Shown piece by piece: positions 15,301 through 23,400 of a DNA stretch of 64,000 nt. Origin of the DNA: Apostichopus japonicus (lineage: Eukaryota; Echinodermata; Holothuroidea; Aspidochirotida; Stichopodidae). Made by a program: the position numbers and the translations under genes. Below the pieces are notes generated by a model, which saw only the letters and a list, made by a program, of their open reading frames with translations, was not told where the DNA came from and ran no database searches. How positions within the stretch are numbered: the first letter of the stretch is position 1; every line of letters begins with the position of its first letter. The DNA is taken from the NCBI RefSeq assembly GCF_037975245.1, contig NC_092581.1, forward strand, positions 19,984,303 through 20,048,302. Reading direction: 5' to 3'.

Positions 15301-15597
15301 TTAAAATAAAATAAAACTAGATTAGGCCTAGGTCATGCCCAGCTTAGCTTAGAACCATTGCAAGATAACAATTAAGGCTATGCCCGACATATTTCACTCT
15401 GAAGTGTTCTGTTACTTGTTAGAGTTACATTTACAATGTTTGTGCTAGTTAGAAACTATAGACTAAGTTAGTGGCTGTGAAGTGACACTACAGCCTAGAC
15501 CTACTAACAACCTGTAAGTACTTGAGAGCTCACCATGAGAGAAGCTGTAGTTTCTCAAACATTTTGGACACTTTGGTGGGGAGTGTACTGTTGACAT
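208..15597 (-). CDS. RNF17: RNF17/Qin-like TRIM-Tudor protein, 18 exons, 3' end outside window
   Basis: Join on the minus strand: 15597-15534, 13580-13474, 12954-12848, 11981-11911, 11131-10981, 9575-9443, 9065-8985, 8478-8378, 7662-7547, 7083-6909, 6479-6358, 5428-5321, 4923-4759, 3652-3460, 2511-2427, 2031-1954, 1113-963, 323-208. Every junction keeps frame, giving 708 residues so far. Seen: C3HC4 RING (Cys10 to Cys56), B-box 1 (Cys122 to His158), B-box 2 (Cys171 to His203), charged helical region about 205-310, low-complexity linker 310-440, full extended Tudor about 446-619 (FDDDQWYRA, YIDYGNTQWVP), start of a second Tudor about 670-708. Known: RING, B-box and serial Tudor domains together mark RNF17 and Drosophila Qin/Kumo, germ-granule proteins of the piRNA pathway; Tudor domains bind methylated arginine on PIWI proteins. 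Inferred: same role here, with more Tudors to the left. Symbol given by architecture, not by search. Confidence 0.85.
963..1113 (-). CDS. RNF17: RNF17-like exon 17: inter-Tudor linker
   Basis: Residues 620-670, YHGEVDDILQVDLHNSPNSS onward, ending FINDTPSPLT. It starts in phase 0 after TTTAG and ends with one base before GTAAGT, which exon 18 completes as proline. Confidence 0.82.
1323..1790. repeat. Tandem repeat, about 90-bp unit, five to six copies
   Basis: Units start at about 1323, 1413, 1503, 1594, 1676 and 1763, each with ATGAATATTCATAG followed by ACAAACATACTCTACA-like text. The first three are near identical with a period of 90; later ones are shorter and decayed. Lies in intron 16 of the RNF17-like gene. 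Confidence 0.9.
1954..2031 (-). CDS. RNF17: RNF17-like exon 16: end of first extended Tudor
   Basis: Residues 594-619 (26 codons, phase 0 both ends): KPKWPRESAEAFATMVAAQD then VTLKMS, the closing helix and strand of an extended Tudor. Acceptor CCTCAG, donor GTAAGT. Confidence 0.85.
2427..2511 (-). CDS. RNF17: RNF17-like exon 15: extended Tudor, later part
   Basis: Residues 565-593. RLKPKFEKEPPFAITCALYD is typical of the strand after the Tudor core, where the fold returns to the SN-like part. Acceptor CTACAG, donor GTAAGT, phase 0 out. Confidence 0.85.
3460..3652 (-). CDS. RNF17: RNF17-like exon 14: Tudor core
   Basis: Residues 501-565. FDDDQWYRAMV and VVYIDYGNTQWVPVD are the core Tudor strands; the tryptophan and tyrosines are candidates for the aromatic cage that holds methylarginine. 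The donor is the less common GTCAGT, chosen because the two bases left make a lysine codon with exon 15. The acceptor CATAG at 3657-3653 is one of four tandem copies (see findings). Confidence 0.87.
3641..3825. repeat. 44-bp tandem array across RNF17 intron 13 acceptor, four copies
   Basis: Copies are anchored at 3651, 3695, 3739 and 3783, exactly 44 bases apart. Each copies the last part of the intron and the first bases of exon 14. Read on the minus strand, three copies keep CATAG/GTAC and the third reads CATTG, which destroys that AG. Confidence 0.93.
4470..4770. repeat. 62-bp tandem array across RNF17 intron 13 donor, five copies
   Basis: The splice donor GTATGT (minus strand) recurs at 4758, 4696, 4634, 4572 and 4510, exactly 62 bases apart. 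Copies at 4758, 4696 and 4572 also keep the exon end GAAGCTG; the other two read AAAGTG. Confidence 0.93.
4759..4923 (-). CDS. RNF17: RNF17-like exon 13: start of first extended Tudor
   Basis: Residues 446-501. VRVVHIRSPGCFYVHRQGDL is the opening strand of an extended (SN-like plus Tudor) domain. The exon ends GCTG before GTATGT at 4758-4753. This donor is the most upstream of five copies in a 62-bp tandem array (see findings). Confidence 0.85.
5321..5428 (-). CDS. RNF17: RNF17-like exon 12: linker before Tudor
   Basis: Residues 410-446, PDHIRILQKEGILPADLAEI onward. Acceptor ACTTAG, donor GTGAGT; one base out makes the serine codon shared with exon 13. Confidence 0.8.
5835..6050. repeat. Tandem repeat, about 58-62 bp unit, nearly four copies
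   Basis: Repeats of GACACAAATGAACAAGTA followed by CTTGTGAAGTATGCTTACT. Some copies carry an extra AGTA. In intron 11 of the RNF17-like gene. Confidence 0.88.
6358..6479 (-). CDS. RNF17: RNF17-like exon 11: charged linker
   Basis: Residues 369-410: an acidic stretch (LPEDFKEPTIDDDI) followed by a lysine run (KKEQKKKKP) that could serve as a nuclear signal. Donor GTAATG. Confidence 0.8.
6909..7083 (-). CDS. RNF17: RNF17-like exon 10: linker
   Basis: Residues 311-369, LEDKTKVPSNLTEIISILRE onward. Acceptor TTCCAG, donor GTAAGT. I recognise no domain here. Confidence 0.8.
7547..7662 (-). CDS. RNF17: RNF17-like exon 9: end of coiled coil
   Basis: Residues 272-311, HLAMKEAVRTANDSQLENLS onward. 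Acceptor TACTAG, donor GTATGT, one base out to a glycine codon. Confidence 0.82.
8378..8478 (-). CDS. RNF17: RNF17-like exon 8: coiled coil
   Basis: Residues 239-272, AVDVEEKQLSKVKEKAVEEV onward, rich in Glu and Lys with leucine/valine spacing of a coiled coil. Its two leftover bases (CA) join G of exon 9 directly. An open stretch near 8115-8155 between the two does not fit the phase and was left out. Confidence 0.82.
8985..9065 (-). CDS. RNF17: RNF17-like exon 7: helical region
   Basis: Residues 212-238, NSEIHKDLEPAVASAKTTLK onward. Phase 0 at both ends (27 codons), so it could be skipped without a frameshift. Charged and helix-prone, as expected for the coiled coil after TRIM B-boxes. Confidence 0.82.
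9443..9575 (-). CDS. RNF17: RNF17-like exon 6: B-box type 2
   Basis: Residues 167-211. Cys171-x2-His174-x8-Cys183-x2-Asp186-x4-Cys191-x2-Cys194-x5-His200-x2-His203 is a full B-box 2 (FFCEDDGTPICAKC core), the arrangement found in TRIM proteins. Acceptor ATACAG, donor GTGAGG. Confidence 0.92.
10060..10685. repeat. Minisatellite built on CTACTTCTACATCTACG-type hexamers
   Basis: About 620 bases of CTACAT, CTACTT, CTAACT and CTACGT blocks arranged in larger units of roughly 60-90 bases. One strand is almost free of G. In intron 5 of the RNF17-like gene. Its open reading frames are repeat artefacts. Confidence 0.95.
10981..11131 (-). CDS. RNF17: RNF17-like exon 5: B-box type 1
   Basis: Residues 117-167. 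Cys122-x2-Cys125-x8-Cys134-x2-Cys137-x4-Cys142-x2-Cys145-x4-His150-x7-His158 fits the B-box 1 zinc pattern. Donor GTAAGT leaves AA of a lysine codon, completed by the first base of exon 6. Confidence 0.88.
11911..11981 (-). CDS. RNF17: RNF17-like exon 4: linker
   Basis: Residues 93-117, DHQLEFKAKSKPGGANYQP. A short 71-base exon recognised from TTTGCAG and GTAATT splice sites and exact phase fit to both neighbours. Confidence 0.75.
12848..12954 (-). CDS. RNF17: RNF17-like exon 3: RING to B-box linker
   Basis: Residues 58-93, starting VFTAVIKGDKNLQSLPVN. No zinc ligands. Acceptor TTCCAG, donor GTAAGT; phase 0 in and two bases out. Confidence 0.8.
13474..13580 (-). CDS. RNF17: RNF17-like exon 2: rest of RING finger
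   Basis: Residues 22-57. Cys31-x-His33-x2-Cys36-x2-Cys39-x13-Cys53-x2-Cys56 completes the C3HC4 RING begun in exon 1 (PRILSCKHSLCKQC, then SCPQC). All eight zinc ligands are present, so ubiquitin-ligase activity is possible. Acceptor TAACAG, donor GTAGGG. Confidence 0.9.
14210..15227. mobile_element. Fold-back DNA element with about 55-bp inverted ends and GC-rich tandem core
   Basis: The left end AATTATAGAATACAGGGCC (14210-14228) reappears reverse-complemented at 15209-15227. Both ends run on into GCATCCGGATGCGCGGATG. The interior has about five copies of a unit near 105 bases (CATCCGCGCATCC, CCCGGGAGTACTAGG, TTTCGAAAGTTTC, CCATCACGTATTTC). No transposase frame is visible, so it is non-autonomous. 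The GC-rich core stands out from the AT-rich intron. I could not settle a target-site duplication. Confidence 0.85.
15534..15597 (-). CDS. RNF17: RNF17-like exon 1: start codon and first RING cysteine pair
   Basis: The ATG at 15597-15595 opens 21 codons ending in NYSFSH, with Cys10-x2-Cys13 as the first zinc pair. The donor is GTGAGC and leaves one base, which joins CC of exon 2 to make an alanine codon. This is the only ATG that joins the RING halves in frame. I could not fix the transcription start or 5' UTR. Confidence 0.85.
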
Positions 15598-17404
15598 TCT
15601 CACACAGTTACAGTAAAATACTTTATCAAAGAATTACGTTTATCAGTCAAAGTATAAGAAAGAGTTGAACAGTCGAACATTCAAGGACGGTACGTGCAGT
15701 GCTAGACCTCTAACTTGCGGCTTTGCCTGATGCAGCAACCTGACCGCTGACAACCAGGTGCGTATTCAAGTTTTACATGCGTTTGTATGTTTTGTTGCCA
15801 GACTTAACATATTTGTAAACGAAGTAATACCTCTTTGATTTATTTTATATTCAATATTACTTCTCGAAAGCTATATATGCTTTGAATTATGTTATTTCTT
15901 TATTTTCCGTTGCAAAAGTATAACCAAATATTTAAATTAAGCGTGACTGAAATAAAATAGTATATTGAAACTCAATAGTGAAGAATCTTTATATTCCAAC
16001 GCAAGACAGACGCAGAATATGAAATGTTGTTGATGCGTATGACAGAAATTCTGTGGTACTGTGTGTAATGAAACGTTGTTATCGAACGCCGTTTCTTCCA
16101 ACGTTAGCACAAAACGATAACAAGCGATAAGCTGATTATATTTATTGCCCTAGGGTTACTTTTTGTCGCAGGTTAATATATACGTATTGGTTCAGAAACA
16201 CTGCTGTAATTTCAAGTTCAATAACATATTGCAGGGCCTGTGCCTTAGGAATTCACAAATAGGGAGGGTGAAGGCGGGATGGATATTCATATTTTCCTAT
16301 TTATCGGGCAATTAAGCATTTGCTTCGAAGTTTTTGAACTACACCATTACTTGCACTCATGATTACAAAGTTACTACATACACTAGAACTGTATATTTAT
16401 CGATGAACTGTACGATACTTCGGTACCCACGCACAGTACCGGAGCAGTACCATTAAAAGAGACATCTAATTACGTCATACTCTCCCGGAAATATGATCGG
16501 CCGATTCTGATCGGGTAAATAAGCGGTGTCAGGGTATTATGTGCTTATTTTCCCGACGATCGGGTAAATAGCCACAACGATTCATAACATGAACCTTGAC
16601 CCGAGTGATAACATCAGCAACATATAAGAGTGTACTTTTATGAACGGGGAGGGGTGCATTGCAACGGTTACATAGCCAGAGTACTGCTATTTTGGGATGC
16701 GAATATCAGTGGCCGAGTACAGCACTTTAGAATCAAAGTACCGAGTACAAGCAGCTGTACTCTTTTGTACGAGTATTTTCGAGTATTTGTCAAACACGTT
16801 GAATTTATTCAATTCATGTATTCAATTCATGTAAGATTAACAAGAACATTTTATTTATAACTATACCCTGAAAGTCTTGCAAATGATGGACAATTGATAA
16901 TGTGAAGAGATTACTCGAACCATTTCATTGCTTGACAAATTCAGAATGTCTCATTTTTCTAAGAAAAAGAAAATCTGGTATATGTCGATTTAAACTGGTA
17001 TATGTCGATTTAAATTGGTATATGTCGATTTAAATCGGTAGAAGTCAATTTAAGCTGCTGGAACTGGTATAAGTCGAAGGAAATTGGTATATGTCGATTT
17101 AAATCGGCATATGTCGATTCCCCACGATTTGAGACTGATCGATGGCCCGCCATACGCTGTACCGATGAGAATCGCGTTGACGGCAGAATCTAACTTAGAC
17201 TTACTACAAGTGGTTTGTTATGATTGTCGAAGGTTCGATATCTTTCATAAGAAAAACATGTGATTGCATGATACGGAGAGAAAAACATGTTGAACTACAA
17301 TGGCGGGTAACTTCGTACATAGTACCCAGGCACCGAGACAATGATCAAATACCTCGGTTCGTCTCTTGTACTGTCACCATTGAAGAAATACATTTTCAGC
17401 AATT
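15598..17404. promoter_or_regulatory. Shared upstream region of divergent RNF17-like and MBTPS2 genes
   Basis: The two start codons face away from each other across 1.8 kb, so both promoters and 5' UTRs must lie here or in unseen 5' exons. Seen: an imperfect stem near 16515-16558 (GATCGGGTAAATAAGC against GCTTATTTTCCCGACGATC), and a 20-bp tandem repeat at 16975-17120. No clear TATA box position or CpG island can be fixed by eye. Confidence 0.5.
16975..17120. repeat. 20-bp tandem repeat (CTGGTATATGTCGATTTAAA)
   Basis: Units start at 16975, 16995, 17015 and 17035, then after a 9-base break at 17064, 17084 and 17104. The core TATGTCGATT is the best kept part. It ends about 285 bases before the MBTPS2 start codon, so it could bear regulatory sites; that is inference. 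Confidence 0.88.
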
Positions 17405-17479
17405 ATGCTGAAAACAACGTGGATCGCTCTGGTCCTCGGTTTTTGGTCGTCAATTTATCTCATAGACGTTTTCTTGAAG
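17405..17479 (+). CDS. MBTPS2: MBTPS2 exon 1: N-terminal membrane anchor
   Basis: 25 codons, MLKTTWIALVLGFWSSIYLI onward, ending DVFLK before donor GTACAA. A hydrophobic anchor in the expected place. Phase 0 joins exon 2. Found by hand; a longer frame over it in another phase is a shadow. Confidence 0.85.
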
Positions 17480-20400
17480 GTACAATACACACAAAAACAA
17501 ATAAGCACTTGAGACTTGGTAGTTAGCCTAACACTTACGTTAGGCCTACCGTAGGCTAAACTAGGCCTAGCCTAGACCTATTCCCCAAGAAGCCTAGGCG
17601 TAAACAAACTGTCAGAATATGTTAGCTAAATGACTACCAGAGGCGGCTAATACGCTGACCTATTAGTATTACGACATAGGCTATACTATTATCAATTTAG
17701 CGAAGAGGTACCTGTACCTCTGACTGGCTTAACCTACGTTTTACAATTAAAATCCAATGTGTTTACCTGATTGGTTCAATTATTATTCCTCATGAAATAT
17801 AATGGGTAGGCTAAGACAAGTCCTAATCTCTTTGCAAATATCTTTTGTTTAAAGTGATTTTTAGGTGCACATGTAAGATTTCCAGAAATGGTGACTTCAC
17901 CTCTGAAATCTTTGCTATAAAACTTTCTTAGCCCCTTGCAAAAGGCTATGACCATATTGCTTAGACATTTCTAGAAAGAACTCTCATTGACTGCACATAA
18001 ATAAGTGAGTTATGTAATGTTGAGGCCAATGAAATTGCCGTAAGGGTTGCAATGGAACTGGCGAAGGAACTTAACGGAAAGCTATGCGAGCAACACTTTC
18101 ATAAACTTTTCAAGTTGTTGAATGGGAGCATTTATACTGGAAGTAACAAATTGGTAGTGTTGGATTTGTTTGTTTGTGTCCTATGTTCTTGATTGTGTAG
18201 CTGAGTATGTATTTTTATTTTACATATATCACGTTGTCCCCTTGATCCATTGATTTAAAAAAAAAAATACCCAGGCTAAAGAGTCTAACAGTGAAGGAAA
18301 CTGATCAAGGACATTTTAATTATCTGGCAAGATAAGTACAATGAGACAAAAACCTCTTCCTTCATATTGCAGACCAACAGGAAGCTACTGTAACATAGTT
18401 TTTAATTTTTTTCAGACAAGATCTCAGTTCAGTGAGAGCTATCAGAATTTTCAGCAGAAATGGGGTGTGCAACTTTTGACGGCTCAGATACGCTGCTACA
18501 CCACATATTTCAACCGTTGGATCTTCCGAGTGGGCCAGTGGTTTCCCTGGTTTTCTTACTACTGGTTTGAACTAGGGATGTGGTTTGGCATAGTCTGCAT
18601 CTTTGCCTCTGTCGCGCTGCTCGTGATGACTTTGGTGAAGGCATTCACGGAGGAGAAACCAGAGCAGGTCTTGACTCCAGTGGTGAGAAATTCTAGATAG
18701 AATCAAATAAGAGGCCAAAGTTAAACTAAAGGTCATTATGGGACAAAAAGTACAAAAAATAACTTGCCTTTGATCTGGGAGTAATGGATCTTTACCAAAG
18801 CTGCTCATAATTATTGTTGGCATCAGGTCATTTGGGTGTGTTCAGCAACTTAGGAAGAAGGTCATCTTCCTGGGATTTCTTTGGAAGTTGATGTTGTTTG
18901 AAAACACATAAACACATAACCACAATACTTTCTATTTTGAATTCAGGGCCAAAAAACCTGTGCCATTCTTCATGTTCATTTGAATGCAGTAAGCAAACAT
19001 GAAACTGCTCCATTGGTGCTCTTTGTATATTTTTTTTTGCAAAAATATGCCCTTTTATGTGACCCACATTTGCCCCCATTGCAAGCCTACCAGTAACGCC
19101 ATACCCCTTTTCAAGAATGCTCCAGCCCTGACCGAGAATTTCACTTTTTTTTATATATGTTGTGGTCACAGTATGACAGAAGTCAACCAGGGTAATTTGT
19201 GAAGTATTGCAATAACAGGCAAACTTTAAAGCCTCAAAATAGATTGTTGCATTTCTGTTTTTGTAGATGCCTGGTGTCAATGTTCCAGTCCAACATCTCT
19301 CATATTTCTTCGCCGTCCTTCTTGTCAGCGGGATTCTTCACGAGCTTGGTCATGCCATTGCTGCAGTTCGGTAAGTGCATTACAGCTGTGTAATGGTGAA
19401 TTTGCAAAGGCTTTCCCCATTCATATTCATGCCTTGATAGGATTGATGGATAATTCACTGCTCAGAGTAAACCATCCTCCTCACTCCAGTCATCTTTTGG
19501 AAAGAGCCAAAAGCAGTAATCTGATAAGTTTGCCTTTGTAAACAGATCAAAATGGGAGCCCCTTTCGTCCGTGTACCTCCTAGGCTTTCTGAATAGAAAA
19601 GTTTGTTAACAGCTCTCTGTTATGAAAAAGAAACATTCTCTTTTGGAGGTATCAAACATCTCTTGCATATCTAATGAAGCCAGACAAAAACTATCTTCTT
19701 TGTACCTCATTTGTCTTGCAGCTCACTTTTATGTCGATAAACAAACACATCTTGGTGATTATCTTTCCACAGAGAACAAGTTATGATTAACGGCTTTGGT
19801 GTATTTGTGATGGTAGTGTATCCCGGTGCATTTGTGGACCTACACACTGAACATCTCCTGGCCATTCCTCCAAAGAGACAGCTTAAGATATACTGCGCTG
19901 GAATATGGCATAACTTCGTCTTGGTGCTAATTGGTATTGTTATGCTGGTTACCATGCCGACCACCATGAGTATGCTGTATGCCACAGGCGAGGGTGTGGT
20001 TGTGACCGAATTAGCAAAGGTATGCCATGTAGAAGGTAACCATGACGATAGAGTCAAGTGTCATGTCTTTTCTGTTCAAAGTTTCTCTCCTTATGTAATA
20101 TAACACTCATAGGCATACATGATGCTTCACTTAAGGTTTCATGTAAGTGGCAGTAACATACATCATTAAAATTCCTGCAAGTAGAGTTTACAACTAAAGA
20201 TTTTCACTTGACTATATAAAGTGCTAACTACAACATGGAGTACGTCCATCTTCTTTTCACAGAATTCTCCTGTTGCAGGACCGAGGGGATTTGCTGTCGG
20301 CAGTAAATTAAAAAGTATTAATGGATGCCCTTTGCTGACAGGGGACGATTGGGGGCGCTGTCTCAGCGATGTCGTCTTTTACCCGCAGAGCGGATACTGT

Positions 20401-23400
20401 CAACAGATCGGGAAAATCAAAGAGAAGGATTATACTGTGCAATGTAAGTACAGGATTCCCTTTGAATAGTTTTGTTAACCATTTAAAGTTCATGTTGTCT
20501 GGTATTTTTCATTTACCAAAGAGGTTGGAATAACCAGAATATTGCAAAATTCAGAAAATTCAGAGAATGCATCTGTGAATGTCATGTTTCCTTCAAATGT
20601 GTTAATGAAAAAAAAATACTTTTGAATTCAGTTGGGAGAGGATAGATGTTACTCAGAAACCTAGCATCTAGTCCACTGATGAATGTCGTAGAAAGATAGC
20701 ATCTAGTCCACTGATGAATGGCGTAGAAAGATAGCTTTGTAGTAACGTCTGTTAATTATAATTAAACTGAGAAAATCAAACGTTGTTTCCAAAGACGGGA
20801 GAAATCGCTGGAGATGGTTGACCGTATGTCTTCAATGAGTGCTCTCTGCAATTTGTGTTTACTTGGAATCCAATAGTCGGAGCTCAGAAGAAAGAGATGA
20901 AAATGATTGAGAAAAGAAGGGGCAGGGTGGGGGGGGGAATGAAAATAATGATAAAAATACAAAAATAAAATTAAAGTACAAAATTAAAGTACAAAAAAAA
21001 AATTAAAATTAAAAATTAAAATGTTTTCTTCGTTGTCTTTTTCTGGCAGTGTATAAAGGCCAAGGAGGTCAAGTAGAATGCTGCCGTAATGACAGTGCCT
21101 CAGATCTTTGTTTTTACTATAAAATTGGATCGAGTGCCGAAAATTTAGAAAAAGTAAGTTCAGTTCCTTATTGTTTCAAATTTCAAGTCTTCTAAATGCT
21201 GTTCTTTGTAAAAAAAAAGAAAAGTTTGTAGATTATCATTGCTACTTATCACTCTTAACCTAAGTAACTGTAAACTGTGTTCTTAGGGGGACTTGTTATT
21301 TTGGGGAAATTTTTATGTTAATCTGAGCAAAAACCAACCAAGGTCAACTTAAGATAAGATAGAGGATATTGCTTATATGGTATTAATAATTTTGCTTTAG
21401 CGCCACCTAACTTTGGCCAGTGATAGCCACAATGTGTGTACATTGTTGGTTGTTATGCCTTATAGTCCTTTGCCTTGAAAGCTTGAGTATTTTTATGTAG
21501 GTCGGATGACTCCTTAATGACCTAGATCATGGGTTGTGGTATGATCTGTTGTTTCAAGAGAGCTATGATACTGCGATAGACACACAATCTATATGATCAG
21601 ATGGTCACAGTTCTGATTTTTAGGACACTAGAGCTGAGGGTTTAGCAGTTTGATATAAATATTATACCTCATCAGGTGAACTGTTAATACTGATCCCAGC
21701 ATAAGAGCTGTGATGCTGTTTACCTTTTTGGTCCTCTCGCCTCCTGCAGATATACCAATGTTTAACAGCTCGTAAAACTACAGAGGCTCCCAGGTGCCAG
21801 CGAAACAGTGACTGCCTGCAAGTGCGAAAGACGGTCTGCCTTTACCCGTCTCTGGATAATTCCAGTAGATTGATAAGAGTCTTACACGATAAGGGTCCCC
21901 CGGTTATCTACGTCGGTGATCCTTACCTCTTTGGGTTCACAGGTGAGTTATATATTAAATATTCATCAGAGTATTGTTTTTAATGCCAATTTGCATAAAC
22001 CCAAGTGACTTTTCATTCAAAAACCAGTATATGTAAATAGCATTGTTCTCCAAATAAAGCATTAAATATAAGTGTAGTTTAACACTAATTTTCAAAATAA
22101 TCTTGCAGTCATTTCTTTAAGGAAAAGTGACTCAAGATGGAGCCAATAAATTGAGAATGTTACCATGTGATCATGACCGTATTACGTCAAGTTAAAGTAT
22201 CGTGAGTCTTTTGTAAAGAATCATCAACTTGCTGGTCATTTAAATACCCATTTTGTTAAATACACCTCTACAAAACATATTGAAGATTGACATATAATTC
22301 CTATCAATCTTTCTCAGTTTAAGTTGAAAAGTAAAAGAAGACCTGTTAGTGAAAAATAAGAAAATTTTATATCTCTTTCCATTGTCCAGACAAATTAAAA
22401 TGACAGGTTTTCATTCAATTAGATAATAATAGAATTAGCTTAGAGATGTCACGTTAATGGCAAAAATCACCATTACCGTGAGAGTCTTTTAAGGGTTGCA
22501 GCGGCCTAGAACTAAAACCCCTCAAATTTTTTCATCAAGGTTCACCAAACCACCAGTGTATTCAACTTTTACTTGAGAGTGTAACAAACTGATTTGACCA
22601 CCTTTGACCTTACGGTTGTGTAATTGAGTATCCAGGTGTTGGATTCAAACAGACACCACAAAACTGGAAGCTGGAAAATAACTAGTAGTATTACAGACAC
22701 AGACATGCAAGACAAGAAAAAATCATAAACAACAGTGACTAGTCTGTCTGGTATGGCATTACCAAATGTTACACAAATTATGCAAATATGTGCTGCAGTT
22801 TGTGAAAGAAAATTATAAACAATTCAATATCTAATGATAAACTTTAACCATGTTTTAACTATTTAGAATGACTTCAGAAGATATTTAGTTCTAGATACTT
22901 TAATAGGTTTAACATCTTTCTGAGTTGATCCTTCATTATTGTTTAGCATAAATTTGTGAGCTGTTCTAGATATTATTCTGTGACTGTTCAATAAAAACAG
23001 AACTTAGTCTTTGATTCTTGAGTTGAAATAAACTTCTACAATAAATAACGTTTGCTCTGTCCAAATTTCAGAGCTAAATTATTCTCGTTAAAATGTATCA
23101 TTTTAGTATCTGAGCCAATTCCTTTGCACTGTGACAGGGAGTTGGGTAATCAAGTTTCAAAACTAAGAAGAAATTCTACAATTCTTAACCAAGATTTTTA
23201 TAACAACTTTAAGCTATCTGAAAGTACATTGCACATTCCATTCTATGTCACATCCGTCAATGGTTACCTTTGATATTAGTACATTATCTATGTGGTTTGC
23301 TGCCCTCTGGGACAACCTTTGCCTCCCCAATCTACCATTGGAAGTGACACAGTTGTCTATACAAATGCAATTCTATGTTAATGTGTTAGCCTCTGAAGAA

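Larger units (their letters stand above)
1..15533 (-). other. Introns of the RNF17-like gene
   Basis: Introns of 331-1952 bases; the sequence at 1-207 is also intron. Those at 324-962, 2032-2426, 2512-3459 (A-run near 2817), 4924-5320, 6480-6908, 7084-7546, 7663-8377, 8479-8984, 9066-9442, 11132-11910 (short TA run near 11420), 11982-12847 and 12955-13473 show nothing I can name beyond simple repeats and X-box-like motifs. Introns 1114-1953, 3653-4758, 5429-6357, 9576-10980 and 13581-15533 hold the repeats listed separately. Confidence 0.8.
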
